Shown piece after piece: positions 1 to 9,518 of a DNA stretch of 64,000 bases (the stretch's first letter is position 1; every line of letters starts with the position of its first letter). The stretch lies in NCBI RefSeq assembly GCF_009764645.1, contig NZ_RWIM01000166.1, positions 1-64,000 of the forward strand, read 5' to 3'. Below the pieces are notes generated by a model. That model was not told the origin of the DNA. It searched no databases and saw only the letters and a list, made by a program, of their open reading frames with translations. The position numbers and the translations under genes were made by a program. Source of the DNA: Pseudomonas sp. PB106. GTDB lineage: Bacteria; Pseudomonadota; Gammaproteobacteria; Pseudomonadales; Pseudomonadaceae.

Positions 1-61
1 TTTGATCTTGCTGTTTAAAAGGTCAAAATCAAAAGATCGCAGCCTTCGGCAGCTCCTACAG
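1..61. repeat. Partial REPIN at the left window edge
   Basis: The right half-element (GATCGCAGCC, short loop, CAGCTCCTACAG at about 36-61) matches the REPINs at 12.1, 24.4, 48.3 and 56.2 kb. The left arm would lie before base 1. The stretch before the first gene holds no coding signal. Confidence 0.75.
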
Positions 62-152
62 GGAATTTGCGTCACGCGTAAATCCGATCGAACTCACGGC
101 AAACACTCCGGGTCAACCGCCCATACCCGCCATGAGACCTCGGAGACCCGCG

Positions 153-1010
153 ATGACCGACTATCCAAAACCGCCCTTCGCCAAACAAGCCCAAACCGTT
201 CCCGGTTCGCAACGCAAGATGGAGCCCTATCCAGACTGCGGCGAACAAAGCTATGTCGGCTCTGGACGCTTGGCCGGCAAAATTGCCCTGATCACCGGCG
301 CCGACAGCGGCATCGGTCGCGCCGTAGCCATTGCCTTTGCCCGTGAAGGCGCAGACGTCGCCGTTGCTTATCTGAATGAACACGAAGACGCCAAGGAAAC
401 CGCCCGCTGGGTCGAACAGGCCGGCCGCCAGTGCATTTTGCTGCCCGGCGATATTGCGCAGAAAGCCCATTGTCAGGCGCTGGTCGACAAGACCGTCGAA
501 CGTTTCGGCCGCATCGACGTGCTGGTCAACAACGCCGCGTTCCAGATGACCCACGAAAACTTCGAAGAAATCCCCGACGAGGAATGGGTGATGACCTTCG
601 ACGTCAATATCACTGCGATTTTCCGTTTGTGTCAGGCAGCGATCAAACATATGCGCCCCGGTGCGTCGATCATCAATACCAGTTCGATCAACTCGGACAT
701 GCCGAAACCGAGCCTGCTCGCCTACGCCACCACCAAAGGCGCGATTGCCAACTTCACCGGTGGTCTGGCGCAAATGCTCGGGCCGAAAGAGATTCGCGTG
801 AACTGCGTGGCACCGGGGCCGATCTGGACGCCGCTGATCGTCTCGACCATGCCCGACGAAGAAGTGCAGAACTTCGGTGCCGAAACCCCGCTCGGCCGCC
901 CCGGCCAACCCGTGGAAGTCGCGCCGATCTACGTGTTGCTGGCCTCGGATGAAGCCAGCTACATCACTGGCCAACGCTACGGCGTGACCGGTGGTAAGCC
1001 GATGCTCTGA
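153..1010 (+). CDS. Short-chain dehydrogenase/reductase (classical SDR, general-stress type)
   Basis: Cytoplasmic NAD(P)-dependent oxidoreductase of about 285 residues. The dinucleotide motif TGADSGIG is at residues 48-55, NNAA at 126-129, the catalytic Ser at 177/178 and YATTK (Tyr191, Lys195) at 191-195; the C-terminus has the usual ITGQ segment. An N-terminal extension of about 40 residues precedes the Rossmann fold, as in the YhdF/YghA/GsiB-associated stress SDRs. An upstream in-frame ATG at 132 is possible, but the ATG at 153 has GGAG seven bases upstream and is preferred. Substrate cannot be read from the sequence. It stands alone between a REPIN fragment and a solo REP palindrome, so it is probably monocistronic. 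Confidence 0.88.
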   Translation: MTDYPKPPFAKQAQTVPGSQRKMEPYPDCGEQSYVGSGRLAGKIALITGADSGIGRAVAIAFAREGADVAVAYLNEHEDAKETARWVEQAGRQCILLPGDIAQKAHCQALVDKTVERFGRIDVLVNNAAFQMTHENFEEIPDEEWVMTFDVNITAIFRLCQAAIKHMRPGASIINTSSINSDMPKPSLLAYATTKGAIANFTGGLAQMLGPKEIRVNCVAPGPIWTPLIVSTMPDEEVQNFGAETPLGRPGQPVEVAPIYVLLASDEASYITGQRYGVTGGKPML

Positions 1011-1030
1011 TCCGCGGCCACCTCGGTCCC

Positions 1031-1066
1031 TGTAGGAGCTGTCGCAGGCTCGGGTCAGCTCCTACA
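1031..1066. repeat. Solo REP-like palindrome
   Basis: TGTAGGAGCTG and its perfect reverse complement CAGCTCCTACA flank a 14-base core. It shares the outer arms of the REPINs but lacks the long inner part. It sits between the SDR and the antiporter gene and could act as a weak terminator. Confidence 0.7.
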
Positions 1067-1122
1067 ATTTCTGTAACCACGGTGCCATTGCCGTCACATC
1101 GAACACTTAAGGGCGGCCAATC

Positions 1123-2466
1123 ATGAGTTTTGTCGTATGGGTCGCGGTGCTCGGCGCCGTGCTGTTAACCCTGGCACTGACCTCCTCCTACCTGCGCTGG
1201 ATGCCGGTGACGACCTCGGCGGTTTGTCTCCTGCTGGGCATCGGCATCGGCCCCAGCGGCCTCGATTTGCTGCAGCTACCACTGGAAGACGCTTCCTTAT
1301 GGATGGAGCACCTGACAGAAGTCGCGGTGCTGTTTTCGCTGTTTGTGTGCGGATTGAAATTGCGTTTGCCACTGCGCGACAAGCGCTGGCGGATCGCTTT
1401 CGGGCTGGCCGGGCCGGTCATGGTGGTGACCATCGCCGGGGTTTGCCTGCTCCTGCATTGGGCATTGCAGTTGCCATGGGGGCCGTCGTTGTTGATTGGT
1501 GCGATGTTGGCGCCGACCGATCCGGTGCTCGCAGCGCTGGTGCAAGTCAACGATGCGCGAGATGTCGACAGTGTGCGTTTTGGCCTGTCCGGCGAGGCGG
1601 GCCTCAATGACGGGGTGGCATTCCCGTTCGTGATCCTCGGGCTGTTGTTGATTCACGGACAAGGCACGGCAGGCGAATGGCAGGACTGGGTGCTGCGCAG
1701 TCTGTTGTGGGCGGTGCCCGCCGGATTGCTCACCGGTTACTGGATGGGCCGTGGCATCGGTCGGGTGACCCTGTCACTGCGTATTCGTAATGACGACAGC
1801 ACATTGAGCCCGAACGATTATCTGGCGTTGTCGCTGATAGCCCTGGCGTATGTAGTCGCCGAGGCGATTGGTGGCTACGGCTTTCTCTCGGTGTTCGCCG
1901 CTGGCCTGGGTTTGCGCCAGGTCGAAGTGAAATCCACCGGTGCCAGCCAACCCCCCGCCGAGCATTTGGTGCAGCCGGTGGTCGGTCACCAGAATGTCGA
2001 ACCGCAGCACGCCGTGCATGGCGACACCGAGCGGCTGGAAAGCGGTCAGGTGGCGGCCGGCATCATGATGGGCGATATGTTGTCGTTCGGCGGACTGGTC
2101 GAACGGGCCATGGAAGTGTTTCTGGTTACCCTGCTCGGCGTTGTGTTGATCGCGCACTGGGATTGGCGTGCGCTGCTGGTCGGCGGTGCCTTGTTCTGCC
2201 TGATACGCCCGGCCTGTGTCGCGCTGATGCCCTGGGGAACGCTGCTGGCAACACGTCAGCGCATGCTGATCGGCTGGTTCGGGATTCGCGGCATCGGCAG
2301 CCTGTTCTATCTGTTTTACGCTCTGAATCATGGTCTGAACGATGAGCTGGCGAAGACGTGTACAGATCTGACGCTGTCGGTGGTGGCGTTGAGCATTCTG
2401 CTGCACGGGATCAGCACGCAACCGATTCTCGCGCGTTACGAACAGCTCAAACAGCAAAAAAACTGA
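1123..2466 (+). CDS. Cation/proton antiporter, CPA1 (NhaP-type) family
   Basis: Inner-membrane protein of 447 residues with about 12 hydrophobic segments, predicted to exchange Na+ or K+ for protons. Family signatures visible are APTDPVLA near residue 130 (the ion-site Asp) and GEAGLNDG near 156, a typical CPA1 segment. A hydrophilic loop around residues 270-310 interrupts the membrane segments and probably faces the cytoplasm. There is no RCK/TrkA C-terminal domain. The ATG at 1123 follows a short leader after the REP palindrome. Ion specificity cannot be told from sequence. Confidence 0.85.
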   Translation: MSFVVWVAVLGAVLLTLALTSSYLRWMPVTTSAVCLLLGIGIGPSGLDLLQLPLEDASLWMEHLTEVAVLFSLFVCGLKLRLPLRDKRWRIAFGLAGPVMVVTIAGVCLLLHWALQLPWGPSLLIGAMLAPTDPVLAALVQVNDARDVDSVRFGLSGEAGLNDGVAFPFVILGLLLIHGQGTAGEWQDWVLRSLLWAVPAGLLTGYWMGRGIGRVTLSLRIRNDDSTLSPNDYLALSLIALAYVVAEAIGGYGFLSVFAAGLGLRQVEVKSTGASQPPAEHLVQPVVGHQNVEPQHAVHGDTERLESGQVAAGIMMGDMLSFGGLVERAMEVFLVTLLGVVLIAHWDWRALLVGGALFCLIRPACVALMPWGTLLATRQRMLIGWFGIRGIGSLFYLFYALNHGLNDELAKTCTDLTLSVVALSILLHGISTQPILARYEQLKQQKN

Positions 2467-2653
2467 TTTTTATCCCGCATTTTAAAGCGCGCATTTATCG
2501 AACATTTTTGTGCAAAAAAATGGATCCCTGCGTAACCGTCGGCAGTCACAAGCATAACCCCCCGCTGAGTTCGTCCGGCGGGGCCCGGCAGGTTCGGTTC
2601 CCCTGCGGCTCCTGGCCTATGAAAAGGAATCTCTGACAAATAAGGTTACGGTC

Positions 2654-2950
2654 ATGAAAGAATGCTCGACTCCTGCGCAAATCAAGGCTTGCAGAGCACT
2701 GGCTCTGGAACGCAATCGCCAACTGTTCGAAAACGCTCACGCCCTCAATCGAGCGGCGAATGCGGCGCTTGAGGTGGAAAACCTGGATTTCGAACAATTC
2801 GAGCACTATCGAGCCTTGCGCAAGAAAGCTGATCTGATGTTTGAAGACGCCATCGACCATTTGTGTGTGTTGAACGAAGACTTCCCGCCTATTCCAATGT
2901 CGTCGCAGAAGACGGTTGAGTCGCGTCGGCAGCTTGAAGCCACAGTCTGA
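2654..2950 (+). CDS. Small hypothetical protein (98 aa)
   Basis: I do not recognise this family. It is a soluble, mostly helical-looking protein of 98 residues rich in Glu, Ala, Leu and Arg, with no signal peptide or membrane segment. AAGG lies about nine bases before the ATG and a strong bidirectional terminator follows directly, so the frame is well supported as a gene. The 187 bases upstream contain a GC-rich imperfect stem region (about 2557-2615) and no other gene. Confidence 0.6.
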   Translation: MKECSTPAQIKACRALALERNRQLFENAHALNRAANAALEVENLDFEQFEHYRALRKKADLMFEDAIDHLCVLNEDFPPIPMSSQKTVESRRQLEATV

Positions 2951-2964
2951 ATTCGCTGCACAAA

Positions 2965-2995
2965 AAACCCGGCCATCTGAGCCGGGTTTTTATTT
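2965..2995. terminator. Bidirectional rho-independent terminator
   Basis: Stem AAACCCGGC / GCCGGGTTT with a 7-base loop and T tracts on both sides. It separates the convergent 98-aa gene and the 178-aa membrane-protein gene. Confidence 0.9.
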
Positions 2996-3004
2996 GCCTG
3001 CCGA

Positions 3005-3541
3005 TCAACCGCCCGGATTGGTCACCTGGATATACACCGCGTAACTGCCCAGCAACACCCAGAACGTGGCGAAGATCCACGGTGTACGCAGGGAAAACAG
3101 CAGGGATTTGCGGTAGCCCTTATGGCTGGATTCCATTTCGCTGAACAGCGGCGATTCATCATAGGCCAGGCCCATCAGCGGTTCACTATGCAGCAAATGA
3201 CTCTGCTTGAAGTGCCAGTGATCGATGATCTGGTACGCCGCACGAATCCCCGGCCAGGCATTCAACGAACTGAGCAGGCCCAGTAGCGCCAGAAACGGCG
3301 GCACCACGATGGTGAACAACTTGCCCCACTCCGGATTGAGGTTGGCCATGCACGAGGCGAACGCAATCACCAGAAAAGACTGCGCCGCCAGATAGGCGTC
3401 GGTGCGGTTGGCGAGAATGCTGGTTTCGTACTGGATTTCCCGGCGATAAAAATCCAGCCGTTCCTTGGGTGAGCCGAACATCTTGGCGTTATGTTCGGTC
3501 AGGGTTTCTTCAGCGGTTGGCTGGGTCAATATGCGAGGCAA
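3005..3541 (-). CDS. Hypothetical small membrane protein (178 aa)
   Basis: A cytoplasmic N-terminal part of about 60 residues rich in Glu/Arg (including ERLDFYRREI) is followed by two adjacent hydrophobic segments (about residues 52-95), a polar middle and a last hydrophobic segment near 153-172. The layout resembles small bacterial membrane proteins of the RipA/SLATT-like type, but no diagnostic motif allows naming. The start is uncertain: the longest frame begins with TTG at 3541 and an internal ATG lies at 3481. Its short upstream gap (about 80 bases) must hold any promoter, because the kinase gene ahead of it ends at 3625. Confidence 0.6.
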   Translation of the reverse strand: MPRILTQPTAEETLTEHNAKMFGSPKERLDFYRREIQYETSILANRTDAYLAAQSFLVIAFASCMANLNPEWGKLFTIVVPPFLALLGLLSSLNAWPGIRAAYQIIDHWHFKQSHLLHSEPLMGLAYDESPLFSEMESSHKGYRKSLLFSLRTPWIFATFWVLLGSYAVYIQVTNPGG

Positions 3542-3624
3542 GGGACACGCGCTCCGGCTCCGGGGTGGGTAAAACCGTTAGAGGCACCCCGGCGTGTACT
3601 GGTTCAGGCGAATGTACCGACGGT

Positions 3625-5553
3625 TCATTTCATCGATTGCGCAATGATCTCCACCAGATTCAATTGGGTGAACGGCTTGGGCAGGCGCGGCAGTTGCGCT
3701 GCAAAACCTTCCAGGCGTTCGGCGTAACCGGTGGCGAGGATGATCGGCAGATCCGGCTTGAGCACGCGCACGGCATGGGCCAGTTGCGCGCCGCTCATCT
3801 GCGGCATGGCCATGTCGGTGATCATCAGATCGATCACCTCACCCTGATCGAACAACGCCAGCGCCTGAGCGCCGGAAGTGGCGCTGACCACTCGATGGCC
3901 GAGGTCTTCGAGCAGCAGGCTGGTGCTGGTCAGCACCAACGAGTCGTCGTCGACCACCAGCACGCTGAGTCGCGGCACCGAAACCGGTTCGACCGCTGGA
4001 TACAACGGTTTCACCGTCGCGCCTTCCACCGCTACCGGCAACCACAATTCTGCGGTGGTGCCTGTGCCCTTTTCACTCTTGAGGACAAAACGCCCGCCGA
4101 GTTGCTCGATGAAGCCATGCACCATCGACAACCCCAGCCCGGTGCCTTTGCCCAGACCTTTGGTGGTGAAAAACGGATCCCTGGCCGATGCCAGCGTTTG
4201 CGCGTCCATGCCTTCGCCGGTGTCGGTCAGGCTCAGGCACACGTAACGCCCGGCGGTCAGCGTTGCCTGGCTTTGCTCGAGCACGACTTCCGGTTGAGCA
4301 CGAATGACCACGCTACCACCTTCGGGCATGGCATCGCGGGCGTTGGTCGCCAGGTTGAGGATGGCCAGTTCCAGTTGGTTGATGTCGGCAAGCACCGGTT
4401 CCAGATCGTCAGGAAACTGCGTGTCGATACGGATGCCCGGCCCCAGCGAACTGCGCAGCAGCCCGGTGATGCCTTGCACAAGCTGCGCGATGTTCACCGA
4501 TTCGGTCTTGAGCTCCTGACGCCGGGCGAACGCGAGCATGCGCTGGGTCAACGACACGCCGCGTAGCGCGCCCTGGGTGGCGTTTTCCAGCAGACGATTG
4601 ATTTTCGGATCATCCCCGGTGCGCTTTTGCAGAATCTCCAGATTGCCGAGGATCACCGTCAGCAGATTGTTGAAGTCATGGGCGATGCCGCCGCTGAGCT
4701 GCCCAATGGCCTGCATCTTCTGCGCCTGGAACAACGCTTCACGGGTTTTTTCCAAAGCTTGTTGCGCGAGGTGGGCTTCAGTGACGTCGCGGGTGATCTT
4801 GGCGAAACCGAGCAGCGTGCCGGTTTCGCCGCGAATCGCGTCGACCACCACGTGAGCCAGAAAACGCGAGCCATCCTTGCGCATGCGCCAGCTCCTGTTT
4901 TCGAAGCGGCCCTCACGGGTGGCTGTATCCAGCGCCCGTCGCGGCTCGCCGAGTTCACGGTCTTCGGGGGTGTAGAAAATGGAAAAATGCTGGCCGATGA
5001 TTTCTTCCGGCAGGTAACCCTTGATCCGCTGCGCGCCCTGGTTCCAGTTACTCACCCGGCCTTCGGGGCTGAGCATGTAGATGGCGTAGTCGGTAACGCC
5101 TTGCACCAATAGGCGAAATTGCTGCTCGCTTTGCTTGAGGGTTTCTTCGGCCATCTTGCGATCGGTCAGATCGCGGGTGATCTTGGCGAAACCCAGCAGT
5201 TTGCCGCTGGGATCGATGATCGGATCGATCACCACGTGGGACCAGAAATTGGTGCCGTCCTTGCGCACCCGCCAGCCTTCGCCTTCGAAACGCCCTTCGC
5301 GGATCGCGGTGTCGAGCGCCCGCTGTGGCAAACCGGCCGCGCGGTCATCGGCGGTATAGAACCGCGAGAAATGCTCGCCGAGGATTTCCGCTTCTTCGTA
5401 GCCCTTGAAGCGTTTGGCGCCGGAGTTCCAGCTGGTGATGATGCCGTCAGGGTCGATCATGTAGATCGCATAGTCGACCACCGCATCGATCAACAGTCTG
5501 AAACGCATTTCTTCGATCGCGGCGGTCTTGGTGTTTTCGCTCATTACAGTCAC
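3625..5553 (-). CDS. PAS-PAS hybrid sensor histidine kinase with C-terminal receiver
   Basis: Predicted soluble hybrid kinase of about 640 residues. Two similar PAS domains (about residues 17-130 and 145-260, each with an FARxYT- or FSIFYT-like segment and a following PAC) look like a tandem duplication. Next come a HisKA domain with phospho-acceptor His292 in GGIAHDFNN, a HATPase_c domain (GTGLGLS G-box) and a receiver in the last 118 residues with Asp in ITDMAMP. No membrane segment is present, so it should sense an intracellular cue such as redox state, light or a ligand. The frame opens with GTG at 5553; ATG at 5544 is an equally good start. No cognate regulator is adjacent. Confidence 0.88.
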   Translation of the reverse strand: MTVMSENTKTAAIEEMRFRLLIDAVVDYAIYMIDPDGIITSWNSGAKRFKGYEEAEILGEHFSRFYTADDRAAGLPQRALDTAIREGRFEGEGWRVRKDGTNFWSHVVIDPIIDPSGKLLGFAKITRDLTDRKMAEETLKQSEQQFRLLVQGVTDYAIYMLSPEGRVSNWNQGAQRIKGYLPEEIIGQHFSIFYTPEDRELGEPRRALDTATREGRFENRSWRMRKDGSRFLAHVVVDAIRGETGTLLGFAKITRDVTEAHLAQQALEKTREALFQAQKMQAIGQLSGGIAHDFNNLLTVILGNLEILQKRTGDDPKINRLLENATQGALRGVSLTQRMLAFARRQELKTESVNIAQLVQGITGLLRSSLGPGIRIDTQFPDDLEPVLADINQLELAILNLATNARDAMPEGGSVVIRAQPEVVLEQSQATLTAGRYVCLSLTDTGEGMDAQTLASARDPFFTTKGLGKGTGLGLSMVHGFIEQLGGRFVLKSEKGTGTTAELWLPVAVEGATVKPLYPAVEPVSVPRLSVLVVDDDSLVLTSTSLLLEDLGHRVVSATSGAQALALFDQGEVIDLMITDMAMPQMSGAQLAHAVRVLKPDLPIILATGYAERLEGFAAQLPRLPKPFTQLNLVEIIAQSMK

Positions 5554-5562
5554 TGCACAGGG

Positions 5563-7869
5563 TCATGCGCTGGAGTATGCGTCAATCCGTGGAATTGAAA
5601 AGCCATCAGGGCGGTTTTTGATTGCCCACCAGCGCGGCAACAGTTGCTGGATGCGGCTTTCGGCAAAGCGGTCGTCAATCAACATGACCACGCCGCGATC
5701 CTGACGGGTACGAATGACACGCCCGGCGGCTTGCACGACTTTCTGCACGCCGGGATACAGATAGGTGTAGTCGTAACCGGCACCGAAGATCGCTGCCATA
5801 CGTCGCTTCATCTGCTCGTTGACCGGGTTGAGTTGCGCCAGCCCCAGCGTCGCGATGAACGCGCCGATCAACCGCGCGCCGGGCAAATCAATACCTTCGC
5901 CGAACGCCCCGCCCAACACCGCAAACCCCACGCCCTGACTCTCGGCGGTGAACTGATCGAGAAAGGCCTGGCGCTGCCCTTCGGCCATGCCCCGTGATTG
6001 CAGCCACTGGGCGATTTGCGGATGGCGTTCGGCGAGCAATGTCGCCACTTGCTGCAAGTAATCGAAGCTGCTGAAAAACGCCAGATAGTTGCCCGGACGC
6101 TCGCTGAACTGACGGGCGATCAAGTCGACGATGGGTTCCAGCGAGGCCTGACGATGATTGAAGCGCGTCGATATCTGGCTGACGATGTGCACCTGCAATT
6201 GCTCGGCAGCGAACGGTGATTCGACATCGATCCACACCGTGCTGGCCGGCGTGCCCAGCAGATCGGCGTAGTAATTGCGCGGGCTCAGGGTCGCGGAAAA
6301 CAGCACGCTGCTGCGCGCCGCAGTCAGTCGCGGACCAATGAACGCCGCCGGCACCACATTGCGCAGGCACAGTTGCGACAGTGGTTTCTTACGATCAAGG
6401 TCGCGCTTGCTGATGTCGAACAGGTAATGCTCGTCGTAGAGTTCCGCCACCCGCGCGAATTGCAGCAGGTCGAAATAGAAATTCTGCAGAGCGCTGTCGA
6501 GCCCTTGCGGGTGGTCGTTGAGGTAATCGCCAATCGCCGCGCAGCACAGGGAAATCGCTTGCAGGAGCTTTTCCGGCGCCTTGTCGTAAGCCTGATACGC
6601 CGCCAGTTGCGGGGCATGCAGCGCATTCCATTCGCGGTTGACCCGTTGCAGAGCGTTTTTCAGCGGCTGGGGGGCGGTTTTGCGCACGCTGGCCAGGGTT
6701 AACTGGTCAAGACTGGCGCTGTACATCTGCCGCCCCCGCTCGACAAGGTTGTGCGCCTCGTCCGCCAGCACCGCGACTTTCCATTGATTGAGCTGCGCCA
6801 GTCCAAACAGCAGCGCGCTGAAATCGAAGTAATAGTTGTAGTCGGCGATGACCACGTCGGCCCAGCGCGCCATTTCCTGGCTCAGGTAATACGGGCACAC
6901 CGAGTGTTGCGCGGCGACTTCGCGCATGGTGGCTTGATCGAGCAGATTGATGCGACTGGCCGCTTGGCGGGCGGCGGGCAAACGATCATAAAAGCCTTGG
7001 GCCAACGGGCAGGATTCGCCGTGACAGGCTTTGTCCGGGTGTTCGCAGGATTTGTCCCGGGCGACCATTTCCAACACACGCAGCGGCAAGGTCGGCGACT
7101 GGTCGAACAAGACCTGGCTGGCATCCAGCGCCAGTTTGCGTCCCGGGGTTTTGGCGGTGAGGAAAAACACCTTGTCCAGTTGCTGCGGCGCCAAAGCCTT
7201 GAGCATCGGGAACAATGTGCCGAGGGTTTTGCCGATGCCGGTGGGGGCTTGGGCCATCAGGCAACGACCGGTGCTGACGGCTTTGAACACCGATTCAGCC
7301 AAGTGCCGCTGGCCGGGGCGGAAATCGGCGTGGGGGAACGTCAGTTGCTGCGCCGCCAGATTGCGCGCCTCGCGATGGGCCATTTCCTGCTCGGCCCACT
7401 GCAGGAACAGTGTGCATTGCTGTTCGAAAAACGCCTTCAACGCCTCGGCGCTGAAGTGTTCAACCAGACAGGTTTCCTTCTCGCTGACGATGTCGAAATA
7501 CACCAGCGCCAGATTGATCTGTTCAAGTTCGAGTTTGCGGCACATCAACCAGCCGTAGATCTTCGCCTGCGCCCAGTGCAACTGGCGGTGATTGGCCGGT
7601 TGTTTGCTCAGATCGCCACGGTAGGTTTTGACTTCTTCGAGGCAATTTTGCGCCGGGTCGTAGCCGTCCGCCCGGCCCTTGACCTTCAATTGCAGGAACT
7701 CGCCTTCCAAGGCCACTTCGCTCTGGTACTTGTCATTGCGTCGAGACGCCACCGTGCGATGGCCGACGATGCCTTCCAGTGCGGTGGGTGACGGTGTGAA
7801 GCGCAAGTCGAGGTCACCGGTTTTAGCGGTGAATTCGCACAACGCGCGCACGGCGATGCTGTAGCTCAA
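5563..7869 (-). CDS. XPD/DinG-type Fe-S DNA helicase with N-terminal PD-(D/E)XK-like nuclease domain
   Basis: Predicted superfamily 2 helicase of 768 residues. Residues about 60-130 carry a RecB/Cas4-like nuclease pattern: Asp68 in GRADG, Glu79-Val-Lys81, and a QAKIYG helix. The helicase part has Walker A APTGIGKT (208-215), an Fe-S cluster Cys set (SCEHPDKAC, ESCPL, then VCPYYL) and a DEAH box (ADEAHNL), as in XPD/DinG. The C-terminal motif VI region contains QAAGRVIRT. The TTG at 7869 is preferred as start: it overlaps the stop of the upstream FAN1-like gene as TTGA and has GGAG eight bases ahead. A longer frame from 7929 or 7887 exists. The coupling to a VRR-NUC nuclease suggests a shared role in processing cross-linked or branched DNA; that is inference. 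Confidence 0.88.
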   Translation of the reverse strand: MSYSIAVRALCEFTAKTGDLDLRFTPSPTALEGIVGHRTVASRRNDKYQSEVALEGEFLQLKVKGRADGYDPAQNCLEEVKTYRGDLSKQPANHRQLHWAQAKIYGWLMCRKLELEQINLALVYFDIVSEKETCLVEHFSAEALKAFFEQQCTLFLQWAEQEMAHREARNLAAQQLTFPHADFRPGQRHLAESVFKAVSTGRCLMAQAPTGIGKTLGTLFPMLKALAPQQLDKVFFLTAKTPGRKLALDASQVLFDQSPTLPLRVLEMVARDKSCEHPDKACHGESCPLAQGFYDRLPAARQAASRINLLDQATMREVAAQHSVCPYYLSQEMARWADVVIADYNYYFDFSALLFGLAQLNQWKVAVLADEAHNLVERGRQMYSASLDQLTLASVRKTAPQPLKNALQRVNREWNALHAPQLAAYQAYDKAPEKLLQAISLCCAAIGDYLNDHPQGLDSALQNFYFDLLQFARVAELYDEHYLFDISKRDLDRKKPLSQLCLRNVVPAAFIGPRLTAARSSVLFSATLSPRNYYADLLGTPASTVWIDVESPFAAEQLQVHIVSQISTRFNHRQASLEPIVDLIARQFSERPGNYLAFFSSFDYLQQVATLLAERHPQIAQWLQSRGMAEGQRQAFLDQFTAESQGVGFAVLGGAFGEGIDLPGARLIGAFIATLGLAQLNPVNEQMKRRMAAIFGAGYDYTYLYPGVQKVVQAAGRVIRTRQDRGVVMLIDDRFAESRIQQLLPRWWAIKNRPDGFSIPRIDAYSSA

Positions 7870-9518
7870 GCGCTCTGCTCCGCCCATTGCACGTAACACA
7901 CGGCCACCGGCATCTGGTGTTCGTGGCAAAACTCCAGCCAGCGCAACTGGTTGTCCTGCAAGCGGTCACCGGGGCCTTTGACTTCAATCATTCGGTAGGT
8001 TTTGTGTTGCGGCCAGAACTGGATCAGGTCGGGCATGCCGGTGCGGTTGGCCTTGATGTCGAGCAATAAACGCTTGAACCAATGCTTGAGGTGCTCGGCC
8101 GGCAGGCAGGCCAGCGCCTGTTCCAGCAAATCTTCATTCAGCGCGCCCCAGAACACGAACGGCGACTGGATGCCCCACTTGTCGACAAAACGCTGGCGAA
8201 TGGTTGCGGCGTAACGGCCATCGTCGAGTTCTTCGAGGCAGGCCTGGAACAGCTCGGCGCGGCGCTGCTGGAAATCTTCATTGAGCAAATCCACCGGCCC
8301 GCGCTGGAATGGGTGAAAGAACGCCCCGGGCAACGGCGCGAAAATCGCCGGCCAGCACAACAAACCGAAAAGCGAGTTGATCAGGCTGTTTTCCACGTAA
8401 TGCACCGGCCCCTCGTCGTCGTGCAGATGGGCCTGCACGTAAAACTCCACCGACAGCGCGGGATCGCTGCGCGGCAACTGCAAATCCAGACGTTCGACCG
8501 GTCTGGCACTGGCGCGTTTAAGCGGTGGGCCGCCGAGTTTGCGCCGCAGTCGCGGCAACATCCGTTGCAGACCTTGCTGCTCGGCGGCGCTTTCCGGTGT
8601 CTGCTCGGCGAGTGTGCCGAGTTCCAGCGCCAATGCGTATTCCGCGCAGCGTTCCAGCACACGGATCATGCGTAACCGGGCGCCGGGATAGGCGCAGTCG
8701 CGGTAGATGCTCAGGGCCAGGGCAAACTCGCCGATGCGTTCGCAATACTGGCCGATCTGGAACAGCACTTTGCCGCGCCGACGTTCTAGCCACGGGTTGT
8801 CGAAGTGCAGTGCCGTGACTTGTTCGGCAATGATGTCCAGCGGCTCGCCAGCCTCGAAACGCAATTGGCAGTTGTGCAGGAACAGGCAGGCGTCGACGTC
8901 TTCGCGGCTGCGCAGGCCTCGGGAGTCCGCGCAGAACTCGACGTTTTCGTAGGTGAAAATCCCCAGATCGGCCAGCACGAATTCGGACCAGTCCTGATAG
9001 AGATTGCCGAAGAACATCAGGCGCAGACGGTCGCACAGGTCCATGATCGTCAGGCTGAACAGCCGCTCATTCAATGACGGCGCCCATTCGCGCAGGGCTC
9101 GCGGTTCGCTGAACTGCTCGGCCAGCAGCGGCAGCCATTCATCCTTGCGGCCCTTGGGCTGTTCGATGGTCGCGCCGAATGCCTGGAGGATTTCGGCCTT
9201 GAGCAACACGTCGAACAGTTCTGCAATGGCCAGCGGCGCGTGTTCTTCGATCCAGCCATGCTCGAGCAGCGGTTGCGCGGCGTCGGTGATGTCGCCGATT
9301 TCAAGGTAACTGAGTTTGCCGGCGCGAAAATGCACGCCCTTGCGCATCACCATGCGCACCAGCAAACCTTGCGAGGCGCGGGGCACGGCGTGGAAGGTGC
9401 GGATAAAACCATGTTCGGCCTCACTCATCACATCGGCGTAACGAAGCTCAAGCCAATCAAGCACTTGCCGGAAGTTGTTGAGGTAATAGAACGGGTCGTC
9501 GAGAGGGTTGGCAGTCAC
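7866..9518 (-). CDS. FAN1-type structure-specific nuclease (VRR-NUC domain)
   Basis: A protein of 550 residues, close to the length of bacterial FAN1 proteins. The C-terminal VRR-NUC domain shows GMPDL with Asp497, then Glu512-Val-Lys514 followed by GPGDRLQDNQ; the 15- and 17-residue spacings fit the PD-(D/E)XK triad known in Pseudomonas FAN1. The rest is helical, TPR-like in the middle. FAN1 family enzymes cut 5' flaps and help unhook DNA interstrand cross-links. It is the first gene of a two-gene unit with the Fe-S helicase, whose TTG start overlaps this stop codon. A gap of about 190 bases upstream separates it from the divergent lipoprotein gene. Confidence 0.88.
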   Translation of the reverse strand: MTANPLDDPFYYLNNFRQVLDWLELRYADVMSEAEHGFIRTFHAVPRASQGLLVRMVMRKGVHFRAGKLSYLEIGDITDAAQPLLEHGWIEEHAPLAIAELFDVLLKAEILQAFGATIEQPKGRKDEWLPLLAEQFSEPRALREWAPSLNERLFSLTIMDLCDRLRLMFFGNLYQDWSEFVLADLGIFTYENVEFCADSRGLRSREDVDACLFLHNCQLRFEAGEPLDIIAEQVTALHFDNPWLERRRGKVLFQIGQYCERIGEFALALSIYRDCAYPGARLRMIRVLERCAEYALALELGTLAEQTPESAAEQQGLQRMLPRLRRKLGGPPLKRASARPVERLDLQLPRSDPALSVEFYVQAHLHDDEGPVHYVENSLINSLFGLLCWPAIFAPLPGAFFHPFQRGPVDLLNEDFQQRRAELFQACLEELDDGRYAATIRQRFVDKWGIQSPFVFWGALNEDLLEQALACLPAEHLKHWFKRLLLDIKANRTGMPDLIQFWPQHKTYRMIEVKGPGDRLQDNQLRWLEFCHEHQMPVAVCYVQWAEQSA

